From Microbacterium hydrocarbonoxydans (GTDB lineage Bacteria; Actinomycetota; Actinomycetes; Actinomycetales; Microbacteriaceae), in NCBI RefSeq assembly GCF_000956475.1, contig NZ_JYJB01000004.1:1-64000 (forward strand): a stretch of DNA of 64,000 nt, in the 5' to 3' direction. Position 1 is the first letter of the stretch. Each line of letters starts with the position of its first letter. Below, one piece after another: positions 16,392-25,512 of the stretch. The notes under the pieces were generated by a model. The model did not search any database and was not told the DNA's origin. It saw nothing but the letters and a program-made list of their open reading frames with translations. Both the position numbers and the translations under genes were made by a program.

Positions 16392-18269
16392 ATGACGATC
16401 GTGCGGATCTCTCTGCAGGAGACGAACCTCGGCGGGTTCAGTCCTGTGGAGTCCGGTGTCATCGACGCGACCTACTGGGCAGGGGATGAGCCCTTCAAGG
16501 AGGTGGTGGGGGACCAGGTGCGGTTCCCGAAGACCCTGACCGCAGAGACGACCGGAGACCTCGCCTCGATGGACATGGTTCCCACGGCCGGCGCGTGCTG
16601 CGTGAAGTGGATGATCCGGATCACGCGGGGAGGGGCATACCTGACCCGGTTCACGGAGATCCCTGACGTGCCGACGGTGGTGTTCGGTGACCTGGTCGAC
16701 GTGGACCCGACGACGTTCGAACCTTCTGTGGAGGGGAAGGCGGCGTGGGATGCGGCCGTGGAGGCAGCGCAGTCGGCTGTGGCAGGTGCGGTGGCGGCGA
16801 AGGATGCCGCGCGGGTGTCTGCGGAGGCAGCGGGGGACGCGGCGGATGCTGCGGTTCCTGCTGCTTCGGAGGCGGTATCGGCACGAGACGAAGCCGTGGC
16901 GGCCGCCGTCGCCCTGTCCGGGGCTGTCGGAGCCGTTGACGGGTTGAAGACGCTCACGACGACAGGGCGACTCGCGGACACTGCTCTCAACGCGAAGATC
17001 CAGAACCGGCAGCCGAAGCTCTACTCGTCCAACCCTGGCGGGTTTCGGCAGATCCCGGTGGTGATGCTGCATAACCTGGTCAGCCTCGCCGATGCGCAGG
17101 GGCGGCTCAAGGACTACGTCTCCTGGGGGTATCAGGGGATCTTCTTCTCGGAGCTCGTCAACTACCTCCGCACCGGCGATTCATCCCAGCTTCCCGAGAA
17201 GCCCATCTGCATCACCGTGGATGATGGCGGGCTGTCCAACTACAGCTACCTGTTCCCGGCGCTCGTCGAGTACGGCATGAAGGCGACGTTCTTCATCGTC
17301 CCGGCCTGGGTCAACGGTGACATCACGACCCCCGCGAACGGGGGATCGTTTCTCGAAGCGTCACCCTTCACATGGGCGAACGCGCGTGAGATGTTCGCGT
17401 CCGGGAAGATCGAGTATCAGTCGCACACCCTGAAGCACGGCTCCATGCGGCTGCTCTCCGGGCCGGGGGAGTTCAACGGCAACGGCGAGGGCGCCGGCGC
17501 GGACTATCTCGCGTGCAAGACGATGGTCGAAGCCAACGTCCCGGGGGCGGTCGTGACCGCCTCTGCCGCCCCGTACGGCGTCATCAATGAGACGGCGCTC
17601 GCATCCCTCGCATCCGTGGGGTGCACCGGCCAGCGGATCACCGCGACCGGGCTCGACGCAACGGGCGTGTACGACGGCTCTGGCGCGTTCGCGTTCGCGA
17701 CACCGCAGACCGACCCGCTGCGTGTGCCCGTCACCGATGCGGCTTCCTCGCAGTACCTGCGGAGGGCGAACAAGTTCGGTGAAGCAGACGCCGATGGCAA
17801 CCAGTTCCAGAACGGGAAGGCGAAGGCGACACAGCGGGGCGTCACGCTCCCCGCGGGTTGGACGCAACCCACCGTCACACTGCCGCAGGCGATCGGCACC
17901 GGACCCGTCTTCCGCGGGTTCGGAGTCGCCGCGGACACCCCGATGTTTCACACCGACATGATCCCTGTAGGGCTCTACGGCGCGTTCTCTGTCGACTGGT
18001 GGGTGCAGGCAACAAGTTGCCCCACGAACGGCGTGCGGTGCATCGTCGAGGGGTATACGAACCCGGCCGACGCGACCCCGGCGATGACATGGACCGATCA
18101 GGACTCGAACACCTCGTGGAAGCGGAAGCGCTGGAACTTCACAGGGCATCAATCCGTCGCATGGATCAAGGTCTCCTTCGAGGTGGCTGGCGCTACCGCG
18201 TCGTGTGAGATCCTCCTGTGGGACATCCGCGTCCGTCGAACTCGCAGCGCCTACGGCTCCCTCATGTAG
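16392..18269 (+). CDS. Tail-fibre-like protein with NodB polysaccharide deacetylase domain
   Basis: A 625-aa protein with GGAAAGGGG before ATG 16392. Residues 1-110 are a beta-rich attachment domain; 112-185 form an alanine-rich coiled coil that could trimerise. Residues about 220-420 match the NodB homology domain: TVDDGG (Asp277, Asp278) is motif 1, HTLKH (His345, His349) the metal-binding motif 2, and APYG motif 3, although the usual Arg before Pro is Ala. Residues 430-625 look like a carbohydrate-binding beta sandwich. The family removes acetyl groups from surface polysaccharides or peptidoglycan. It is the last late gene, followed by a terminator. Confidence 0.8.
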   Translation: MTIVRISLQETNLGGFSPVESGVIDATYWAGDEPFKEVVGDQVRFPKTLTAETTGDLASMDMVPTAGACCVKWMIRITRGGAYLTRFTEIPDVPTVVFGDLVDVDPTTFEPSVEGKAAWDAAVEAAQSAVAGAVAAKDAARVSAEAAGDAADAAVPAASEAVSARDEAVAAAVALSGAVGAVDGLKTLTTTGRLADTALNAKIQNRQPKLYSSNPGGFRQIPVVMLHNLVSLADAQGRLKDYVSWGYQGIFFSELVNYLRTGDSSQLPEKPICITVDDGGLSNYSYLFPALVEYGMKATFFIVPAWVNGDITTPANGGSFLEASPFTWANAREMFASGKIEYQSHTLKHGSMRLLSGPGEFNGNGEGAGADYLACKTMVEANVPGAVVTASAAPYGVINETALASLASVGCTGQRITATGLDATGVYDGSGAFAFATPQTDPLRVPVTDAASSQYLRRANKFGEADADGNQFQNGKAKATQRGVTLPAGWTQPTVTLPQAIGTGPVFRGFGVAADTPMFHTDMIPVGLYGAFSVDWWVQATSCPTNGVRCIVEGYTNPADATPAMTWTDQDSNTSWKRKRWNFTGHQSVAWIKVSFEVAGATASCEILLWDIRVRRTRSAYGSLM

Positions 18270-18274
18270 CAAGA

Positions 18275-18325
18275 GAACCCCCGCATTCAGCCTTCCCCGG
18301 GCTGGGTGCGGGGGTTCTTCGTCGT
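18275..18325 (+). terminator. Terminator of the prophage late operon
   Basis: GAACCCCCGCA (18,275-18,285) pairs with TGCGGGGGTTC (18,307-18,317). An inner CAGCC/GGCTG extends the stem, and a T-rich run (ttcgtcgtttct) follows. It starts 6 bp after the deacetylase-fibre stop. Confidence 0.85.
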
Positions 18326-18420
18326 TTCTGGGCACGTCGCCGTGCGCAGGCCCACTCCTCAACGAGCATGCACCGCCATCCAGGCGGTATCTCCATGCAC
18401 CTACAGGAGAGGAACCCTCG

Positions 18421-18614
18421 TGGACATCATCATCAGCATCGACATGGTCAGCATCGACGTCGCGTCGACGATCGCGCTTAGTCTCGCCCTTACGGCCGCC
18501 GCACGGATAGGAGCTGCCACACCTCGGGTACCTTCGCGCGCATGGCGTCCATGTCTTCGGCTTCGATCTCGCGGACGTCGTCGCGCCGATCGAACGTCCC
18601 GGTCGTCTCGATGA
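18421..18614 (+). CDS. Small ORF with good ribosome binding site, possibly truncated
   Basis: GTG 18421 follows AGGAGAGGA. The first 30 residues look coding (VDIIISIDMVSIDVAST, then ALSLALTAAA), but the remainder turns into an arginine-rich shadow of the two leftward ORFs at 18,490-18,764. It may be the cut-off start of a phage gene whose body was lost at this junction, or chance. No function is recognised. The 150 bases before it, after the late terminator, show no other feature. Confidence 0.3.
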
Positions 18615-18651
18615 GCGCGGCGCCCTTCACCATCTCGGCGGGCGCGTTCAC
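18490..18651 (-). CDS. Small phage protein, downstream half of a split ORF
   Basis: GTG 18651 opens 53 codons (VNAPAEMVKGAALIETTGTF, then EIEAEDMDAMRAKVPEVWQL) to TAA 18490. The same frame is already open upstream to 18,678 and there reads GATPDGYELVNAPAEM, which looks like real protein. The open frame begins inside the neighbouring ORF, so this and 18,648-18,764 may be one gene separated by a frameshift. The function is unknown; the protein is acidic and soluble. Confidence 0.5.
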   Translation of the reverse strand: MNAPAEMVKGAALIETTGTFDRRDDVREIEAEDMDAMRAKVPEVWQLLSVRRP

Positions 18652-18764
18652 GAGCTCGTACCCGTCGGGCGTTGCGCCTCAAGCTGCGTCTGCACGTCTT
18701 CGAGAGACGTGCCGGTGACCGCGGTCGACGTGGTGCCGCGAGGGCGAATCATTCCGATGAGCAT
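18648..18764 (-). CDS. Small phage protein, upstream half of a split ORF
   Basis: ATG 18764 gives 38 aa (MLIGMIRPRGTTSTAVTGTS, then LEDVQTQLEAQRPTGTSS), ending at TGA 18648 in a 4-bp overlap (GTGA) with the next ORF. It starts 10 bp after the SRAP stop and is likely co-transcribed with it. A one-base shift near 18,655-18,678 would fuse it to the downstream ORF as a protein of about 90 aa. It is either a frameshifted gene or a coupled pair. Confidence 0.45.
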   Translation of the reverse strand: MLIGMIRPRGTTSTAVTGTSLEDVQTQLEAQRPTGTSS

Positions 18765-18774
18765 GACGTCCAGC

Positions 18775-19470
18775 CTAGGAGACGGGCTCGAGCAGGGTCG
18801 GGTCGTCGCGGTCGACGGTGCGGGAGTTGTTGACCTTCGTGTCGACGATGTGCTCGCGGATGGTGGAGGCGACGTCGGCGGAGGTGTGGTCGAGCATCGC
18901 GAGGGTGTCGATCTTCGCCTGACCGGTGAGCTTCTCCGGGTCGAGCCACTGCTCCCACGTATCCGGGGTGAGGAACGCCGGCATCCGGTCGTGCACCTCA
19001 CCGGACGCGTCACGGGCGGCGCGGGTGATGACGACGAAGCACCGCGACCGCTCGCCGCTCGGGAGCTCCATCGACCAGGTCAGGCCGGCCGCGGCCAGCA
19101 GACCGTCGCCGTGGAGGAAGTGCGGTGTCTTCGGCGTCTTCTCTCCGGTCCACTCGAAGTAGCCGCGCATTGGGACGATGCACCGGGCAGCCGAGAACGC
19201 CGGCGCCCAGAACCCTGTCGCGAGCTTCTCCATCCGGGCGTTGATGATCGGCGCACCCTTGGGCCGGTTCGCGGGCTTCTGCCAGTCCCACCGCACGAGC
19301 TCGAGGATGCGCCCCTCGCCGCGGTCGCGGACGATCACGGCATCCTCGGTCGGGGCGATCGAGTACGCGCCGTGGAAGTCCTTCCACCAGTCTTCCGGGT
19401 GGCCGCCGTCGGCGACGTACTCCCGGATCAGCTCGTCGGTTTTGGCATCCATCGCGAATCGTCCGCACAT
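18775..19470 (-). CDS. SRAP-family protein (SOS response-associated peptidase, YedK/HMCES type)
   Basis: Forms a covalent link to abasic sites in single-stranded DNA and shields them, later reversing or cutting the link. The 231 aa match the family length. The start MCGRF supplies catalytic Cys2 after Met removal. The other active-site residues are present: Asn77 in IINARMEKL, Glu106 in MRGYFEW and His160 in EVHDRMPAFL. It sits in a leftward accessory cassette of the prophage with a 10-bp gap to the upstream gene, so it is likely expressed in the lysogen. Phage copies may protect phage or host DNA; that role is inference. Confidence 0.9.
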   Translation of the reverse strand: MCGRFAMDAKTDELIREYVADGGHPEDWWKDFHGAYSIAPTEDAVIVRDRGEGRILELVRWDWQKPANRPKGAPIINARMEKLATGFWAPAFSAARCIVPMRGYFEWTGEKTPKTPHFLHGDGLLAAAGLTWSMELPSGERSRCFVVITRAARDASGEVHDRMPAFLTPDTWEQWLDPEKLTGQAKIDTLAMLDHTSADVASTIREHIVDTKVNNSRTVDRDDPTLLEPVS

Positions 19471-19480
19471 GCGAGCGACC

Positions 19481-19813
19481 TTACGCCGACGTGCCGACGT
19501 CGTCGACCGTGACCGCGTTGCCCCACACCCAGCAGCGGTATCTGTCGTTCTCGCAGCGGAACTCGATGCCGGCGGCGAGGGGCGTCGATCTGATGAGCTT
19601 CGCGTCCACGCGGATCGACTCGGGACCGAACCGCACCCATGCGCGCACGCGGCGCTGCAGGGCGTGCGGGTAGATCGTCAGCGGCTGTTCGCTCAGGTTC
19701 AGCTCACGGTCGGTGAGCGACTGCAGCGGGCCGTGCTTCGCGGCCGCGCGGATCGATGACCACTGTGACTGCATGTCGAGCATCGCCGCGCGCAGAGGGC
19801 CAGGGTTCCCCAT
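19481..19813 (-). CDS. Conserved-looking phage accessory protein, unknown function
   Basis: A 110-aa protein starting at ATG 19813, chosen because GGAGGAAGG lies 8 bases upstream. The N-terminal half is helical (LRAAMLDMQSQWSSIRAAAK); the C-terminal half is beta-rich and basic (ALQRRVRAWVRFGPESIRVD, then CENDRYRCWVWGNAVTV) with two cysteines. It looks like a small DNA- or protein-binding factor but no family is recognised. It lies 10 bp upstream of the SRAP gene, probably in one transcript. Confidence 0.65.
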   Translation of the reverse strand: MGNPGPLRAAMLDMQSQWSSIRAAAKHGPLQSLTDRELNLSEQPLTIYPHALQRRVRAWVRFGPESIRVDAKLIRSTPLAAGIEFRCENDRYRCWVWGNAVTVDDVGTSA

Positions 19814-19866
19814 GCCGGCATTCCTTCCTCCGGCCGAGGAGACGAGTCTATGTCGCGACGCCGACG

Positions 19867-20031
19867 TCAGAGATCGTGGATATCGGGGCCGTCGAACTCG
19901 GGCGGGATCACGACGTCCTGCGCCTGTTGAACGTGGCCGCAGTGCGGGCACTCCCACCCGCCAGGGATATCGCGCATAACGATGTCATCCTCAGGGCAGT
20001 GAGGTTGCGCACCGGCGGTGAGGTCATCCAT
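19867..20031 (-). CDS. Small zinc-ribbon protein
   Basis: A 54-aa protein. ATG 20031 is chosen because TACGCT lies exactly 6 nt upstream, as for leaderless starts; a longer frame reaches back to 20,112. A zinc ribbon is visible, with PHCPEDD followed by GGWECPHCGHVQ, giving one single Cys and a CxxC pair with nearby His. The tail is acidic. Such small ribbons often bind nucleic acids or act as phage-encoded modifiers. It is first in the leftward cassette and diverges from the DUF3263 gene. Confidence 0.6.
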   Translation of the reverse strand: MDDLTAGAQPHCPEDDIVMRDIPGGWECPHCGHVQQAQDVVIPPEFDGPDIHDL

Positions 20032-20037
20032 CCCGAC

Positions 20038-20043
20038 AGCGTA
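20038..20043 (-). promoter_or_regulatory. Leaderless-type -10 hexamer (zinc-ribbon gene)
   Basis: TACGCT, then gtcggg, then ATG 20031: six bases between hexamer and start. It would start the leftward prophage cassette. Confidence 0.55.
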
Positions 20044-20073
20044 TGTCCGTGGCAGGCGAGACACTAGTCGTCT

Positions 20074-20304
20074 ATGAGTCCTGACATCCTTCTCGCGTTT
20101 GAAGAGCGACACCCCGGGAACTCACCGGCAAAGCGCGAGCGTATCCGCCGTGACCTCGGGCTCAGCGACATCCGGTATTACCAGCTGCTCAACCGCGCCG
20201 CGTCATCCCCCGAGGGGATCGCCGCACACCCGTTCACCGCCCGCCGAGTGCGTGAGCGGGCGGCGACGCAGACGCGGGCGCGGGTGATGCGCATCGGCGC
20301 CTGA
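20074..20304 (+). CDS. DUF3263 family protein
   Basis: A 76-aa protein from ATG 20074. It shows the DUF3263 pattern: LLAFEERHPGNSPAKRERIR, then DLGLSDIRYYQLLNRAAS and an Arg-rich end (RRVRERAATQTRARVMRIG). The family is small, helical, restricted to actinobacteria and their phages, and probably binds DNA through the central helix-turn-helix-like part. Its location in the prophage accessory region beside the attachment site suggests a regulator. Confidence 0.75.
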   Translation: MSPDILLAFEERHPGNSPAKRERIRRDLGLSDIRYYQLLNRAASSPEGIAAHPFTARRVRERAATQTRARVMRIGA

Positions 20305-20316
20305 GCAGTCTCGCGG

Positions 20317-20322
20317 TACGGT
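20317..20322 (+). promoter_or_regulatory. Leaderless-type -10 hexamer (prophage lipoprotein)
   Basis: TACGGT, then gtgaggc, then ATG 20330: seven bases between hexamer and start. It suggests the lipoprotein is transcribed on its own, possibly in the lysogen. Confidence 0.55.
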
Positions 20323-20329
20323 GTGAGGC

Positions 20330-20890
20330 ATGCGAAATACCGCCTCAGCCGCTGTCGTTCTGCTCGCGGCTCTTGCTCTTACCTCGTGCTCAGCGCCAGC
20401 GGACTCGCCCGAGTCCTCGTCCTCGCCGACGGCGACGGCATCGAAGCCATCGAGCACGCCATCGCCTGCGCCCACCGCGGACGATGCGGACGCCGTTCCG
20501 CAGGAGTGCATCGACTACGTGCCGACCACACCGTCCGATACCTCGGCGATCGGCATAGCAGGTGCAGCGGCCGACCTCCCGGACGGGGTCGTCATGAATC
20601 CCGGCATCCAGATCATTTCATCGACTAAAGATCCTGGTCGTGTCGAGGTGGTCGCTCGTGTCTGTAGCGGCGGGATCGACCGCGCTGAGCTCATCGACGT
20701 CGGCAACTCGATCGCGCGAGCGATCTACGCAGATGCGTCGCATGACACCGTGACCTTGCTTATGGTCTCGTCGTACGTGCCGGCCGGTGAATACCTCGAC
20801 AAGCAACCGGATCTCGATGTCATCCAAACGGACTATGAGCTCTATCTCTGGGACGCGGAGCCGTCCACTCTCGGCCGCAACTGGCAGTGA
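20330..20890 (+). CDS. Prophage-encoded lipoprotein
   Basis: A 186-aa protein with an N-terminal lipoprotein signal (MRNTASAAVVLLAALALTSC; lipid-accepting Cys20). A Ser/Pro/Thr linker (about 22-50) should span the wall before the folded domain. That domain (about 55-186) has two cysteines and ends in YELYLWDAEPSTLGRNWQ. No family is recognised. It is the last gene before the attachment site, a typical spot for lysogenic conversion or superinfection-exclusion genes. A leaderless-type -10 lies 7 nt before the start. Confidence 0.75.
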   Translation: MRNTASAAVVLLAALALTSCSAPADSPESSSSPTATASKPSSTPSPAPTADDADAVPQECIDYVPTTPSDTSAIGIAGAAADLPDGVVMNPGIQIISSTKDPGRVEVVARVCSGGIDRAELIDVGNSIARAIYADASHDTVTLLMVSSYVPAGEYLDKQPDLDVIQTDYELYLWDAEPSTLGRNWQ

Positions 20891-20906
20891 GGTTCCACTC
20901 GCGGCC

Positions 20907-21122
<216 letters not shown>

Positions 21123-21134
21123 AGGTCGATATGA

Positions 21135-21169
21135 CAGAGGGACGGATGCTGACAGCATCCGTCCCTCTG
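21135..21169 (+). terminator. Strong hairpin downstream of the nrdF remnant
   Basis: A 16-bp perfect stem (21,135-21,150 with 21,154-21,169) with a 3-base loop GAC sits 32 bp after the remnant stop. It is probably the original nrdF terminator, now cut off from its gene, and may also serve the convergent DUF6458 gene. There is no U tract. Confidence 0.7.
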
Positions 21170-21183
21170 GCTTCTGGGGAGGG

Positions 21184-21393
21184 TCAGAGCACGTCGTCTT
21201 CGACGACGGTGCCGCGCCGCGGGCGGTCACGGCGCACGAGGAGCAGGATGAGCCCGATCAGGAACGCGACGGCCCCGGCGGCCATCAGGATGTAGCCGAT
21301 CATGTCGAGGTTCACGCCCTCGAGCTGCACGTCGAGCGCGAACGTGAGGATCGCGCCGATCACGAACAGGACGATTCCGGTTCCGATAGTCAT
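21184..21393 (-). CDS. DUF6458 family small membrane protein
   Basis: A 69-aa protein with AAAGGAGT before ATG 21393. It has two membrane segments (IGTGIVLFVIGAILTFAL and IGYILMAAGAVAFLIGLILL) separated by VQLEGVNLDM, then a short basic-acidic tail (RRDRPRRGTVVEDDVL). The pattern fits the actinobacterial DUF6458 family of unknown function. It is the first host gene right of the prophage, convergent with the former nrdF. Confidence 0.8.
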   Translation of the reverse strand: MTIGTGIVLFVIGAILTFALDVQLEGVNLDMIGYILMAAGAVAFLIGLILLLVRRDRPRRGTVVEDDVL

Positions 21394-21464
21394 GCGAGTA
21401 CTCCTTTCGGGTAACGGCTGGGTGCCGCAAGACGACGATGCCCGAGCGCAGCCTGCTGCGGCAG

Positions 21465-21533
21465 GGGCTTGACATGCGCCTGATCACGCAGAATTCGACG
21501 GCTCAGCCAGCCGAGCCCGCTTCCGTCAAGCCC
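21465..21533. promoter_or_regulatory. Inverted repeat upstream of the acyltransferase gene
   Basis: GGGCTTGAC (21,465-21,473) and GTCAAGCCC (21,525-21,533) are exact inverted copies 51 bp apart, ahead of a possible -10 TAGGAT (21,543-21,548). They could be a regulator site pair; the spacing is long for a simple hairpin. Confidence 0.35.
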
Positions 21534-21569
21534 ACTGCGCTCATAGGATCGGCGGCGGATACTGGGGCG

Positions 21570-22520
21570 ATGCTCGACCAGCTTCCCGATCGTTCCGGAG
21601 CCGTCGACCTCGTCCGCCTGATCGCGGTGGGGGCGATCGTCGCGGGGCACGCCTTCACCAAGGAGGTCACGCAGGACTGGCTGTACACGTGGCACGTGGC
21701 GGTCTTCTTCATCCTGACCGGCTATCTGTGGAAGCCCGGACGAGCGTTGAGCACCGAGGTGTCGCGCCGTGCAGTGAGCCTCGGGAAGCCGTACGTGGCC
21801 GCGTTCGCGGTGCTGGCGGTGGCGCTTCTCCTGGTGCGCCCCGACGACGCCGCAGGCAAGATCATCCGGGCACTGGCTGGCGGACGCTACGCGCAGATGC
21901 CGTTCGTGACGCTGTGGTTCGTGTCAGCGCTGTTCTTCACCGCGGTGCTGTTCCGGCTGATCGAGCGGCTTCCCTACCCGCTCCAATGGGCCATCGGAAT
22001 CACCGGTGCGGCCATCGCATGGACGTGGTCAGGTCCGCTCTCGCGCACCCCGCTCGGCATCGGCTACATCGCGACCTGTCTCATCTACGTGCTGATCGGC
22101 GATGCGCTGCGCCGTGCACGCGAGCGCGTCACACACCCCGCGATGACCGGCGCCGCCGTCCTGGTCCTCGGTGCGATCCTCGTCGCGGTCGGCTGGGCGG
22201 CGCCCCTGGACATCAAGCTCGGCGATGACGGCACACCGGTGTTCTCCACCCTCGCGTCGAGTGCAGTCTCGATCGGGCTGATCCTCCTCGCCGAGGCGAT
22301 CGTGCGACCGGGGCCGTTCTCGAAGCTGTGCACCCTGCTTGCGCTGCCGCTGCTGACGGTGGTGCTGCTGCATCCGCTCGTGCTGTGGCTCGACATCCCG
22401 TCGTGGGCGCAGTTCGCGATCGGCGTCGCCATCCCGCTCGCGATCGGGATCGCAGCGCTCCGCACCCCGCTCGCGCCATGGATCACGGGGCAGAACCGGC
22501 TGCGCACAACGCCGGCGTGA
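21570..22520 (+). CDS. Acyltransferase family 3 (OafA-like) membrane protein
   Basis: Probably transfers acyl groups to a surface sugar polymer. ATG 21570 (316 aa) is preferred over a start near 21,438 because the family begins with the motif seen here, SGAVDLVRLIAVGAIVAGHA, whose His is the conserved active-site residue. About ten hydrophobic segments follow (WHVAVFFILTGYLW, FVTLWFVSALFFTAVLF, others). The family normally has 330-380 residues, so this member is short. A candidate -10 (TAGGAT) lies 22 nt upstream. It converges on pgi. Confidence 0.78.
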   Translation: MLDQLPDRSGAVDLVRLIAVGAIVAGHAFTKEVTQDWLYTWHVAVFFILTGYLWKPGRALSTEVSRRAVSLGKPYVAAFAVLAVALLLVRPDDAAGKIIRALAGGRYAQMPFVTLWFVSALFFTAVLFRLIERLPYPLQWAIGITGAAIAWTWSGPLSRTPLGIGYIATCLIYVLIGDALRRARERVTHPAMTGAAVLVLGAILVAVGWAAPLDIKLGDDGTPVFSTLASSAVSIGLILLAEAIVRPGPFSKLCTLLALPLLTVVLLHPLVLWLDIPSWAQFAIGVAIPLAIGIAALRTPLAPWITGQNRLRTTPA

Positions 22521-22538
22521 TGAGCTCGTCGCTCTCGA

Positions 22539-24218
<1,680 letters not shown>

Positions 24219-24224
24219 GGCTAC

Positions 24225-24230
24225 ACGCTA
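24225..24230 (-). promoter_or_regulatory. Leaderless-type -10 hexamer (pgi)
   Basis: TAGCGT, then gtagcc, then ATG 24218: six bases between hexamer and start. Confidence 0.6.
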
Positions 24231-24324
24231 CCGCGCACGATCGGCGCCCACGCCGCCGATGACGACACAGACTTCACACCGGCTCCCGGATCACTGAGAG
24301 GATTGCCCTGATGGAAGCGTCCGC

Positions 24325-25275
24325 GTGAAGGCCACGATCTGCGGCCTGGTGCTGCTCACAGCGGCGTTCTTCGCAATGCTCATCACGAACGACCTCGGCA
24401 TCGTCCCTCTGCTGCTGATGCTGGTCGGCGGCTGGTGCTTGGGATTCGCCGTTCTGAATCTCACGTTCCGGATGCGACGCAACGGGCTCTTCCTGCACAT
24501 CGCCGTCACGGTCGTGCTCTGCGCGGAGGGATTCGCGATGGTCGAGTTCGGGGGCCCGCTCCTGGCCGCCCTTCCCGAGCCCGTGGGCGTCGCTCTCGTG
24601 GTGGTGCAGATGGCCACGATCACGGCGGCCGGTTGGCTGCTGCTGGGTCTCATCGGCAGGGTGACGGATGCTCTCGCCCGCCGTGAGCGGAAGAACGCTC
24701 CCACCCGAACGACTCCGGAGTGGGAACGGGACCCGAGCGGCGATGGCTCGTTCGTGAGCGTCAGAATGGTCGAGACGCGCATGCGCCGGCTCACCTGCGC
24801 GATTGTCGCGATCGTCGTGTTCGTCTCCGGTGCCGGAATCGCGCTGCTGATCGCACTCGACGATGCCGTCATGCGCGTCGGCCCGAAGCTGTCGATCGTC
24901 ATCATGGGCCTGGTGCTGGGGCTGCCCGCCTACGGGGTTCTCGCGACGGTGCTGCGCCGGCGCACGAGGGACTGCCGCATCGCGTTCGGCAATGACGAGG
25001 TGCGCGTCGCGGTCGGAGGGGATACGTCCGTGGTCCGCTTCGCTGACATCGAGCGCCTGCGCTGGCGCTGCGACAGCGATTGCGCCCGTCTCGAGTTGCG
25101 GGGCAGCGACGTCGATCTCTCATTGTTCACCGGGCTTGCGAAGCCGGCGCCCGGCCGCACTGCGGAGCTCCCTGCACTGCCTCGTCGCGTCTTCACCCGG
25201 CTGGAAGGGGCCGGCCTCGATGTCTCGCGGTCGCGCCGCGGCGATGTCGTGATCTTCAGCCGCACGGTATCCTGA
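24325..25275 (+). CDS. Hypothetical multi-pass membrane protein with cytoplasmic beta domain
   Basis: A 316-aa protein from GTG 24325. Five or six membrane segments lie in residues 1-210 (ICGLVLLTAAFFAMLIT, LLLMLVGGWCLGFAV, HIAVTVVLCAEGFAMV, ALVVVQMATITAAGWLLLGL, AIVAIVVFVSGAGIALL, LSIVIMGLVLGLPAYGVL). The last 100 residues are beta-rich (DCRIAFGNDEVRVAVGGDTS) and resemble the bacterial PH-like domain often fused to membrane helices. No function is recognised. The next gene starts 27 bp downstream. Confidence 0.65.
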   Translation: MKATICGLVLLTAAFFAMLITNDLGIVPLLLMLVGGWCLGFAVLNLTFRMRRNGLFLHIAVTVVLCAEGFAMVEFGGPLLAALPEPVGVALVVVQMATITAAGWLLLGLIGRVTDALARRERKNAPTRTTPEWERDPSGDGSFVSVRMVETRMRRLTCAIVAIVVFVSGAGIALLIALDDAVMRVGPKLSIVIMGLVLGLPAYGVLATVLRRRTRDCRIAFGNDEVRVAVGGDTSVVRFADIERLRWRCDSDCARLELRGSDVDLSLFTGLAKPAPGRTAELPALPRRVFTRLEGAGLDVSRSRRGDVVIFSRTVS

Positions 25276-25302
25276 TAGCTGCACGCAACGACAGGAGACC
25301 TC

Positions 25303-25509
25303 GTGATCCTCAGCCTCATCTTCTTCCTGATCCTCTTCCTCGGAGGGATCTGGCTCATGGGCTTCGCGCAGTCGATCGCCGACTTCCAGGGCCTCGTGTT
25401 CGTCGCGGGCCTGCTCATCGTGTCGCTGTCGATCGCGTACCTGATGCGCGCCGGCAAGAACGACGCGACGCGTCGCAGCGACAACTGGTCGGGCAACCCG
25501 ACCGAGTGA
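25303..25509 (+). CDS. Small membrane protein, unknown function
   Basis: A 68-aa protein from GTG 25303 with AGGAGA 8-10 bases before it. Two hydrophobic segments (ILSLIFFLILFLGGIWLMG and LVFVAGLLIVSLSIAYLM) make a hairpin-like membrane protein with a basic, polar tail (RAGKNDATRRSDNWSGNP). It is likely co-transcribed with the membrane protein upstream and converges closely on the acetyltransferase gene (3-bp gap). Confidence 0.65.
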   Translation: MILSLIFFLILFLGGIWLMGFAQSIADFQGLVFVAGLLIVSLSIAYLMRAGKNDATRRSDNWSGNPTE

Positions 25510-25512
25510 CCT

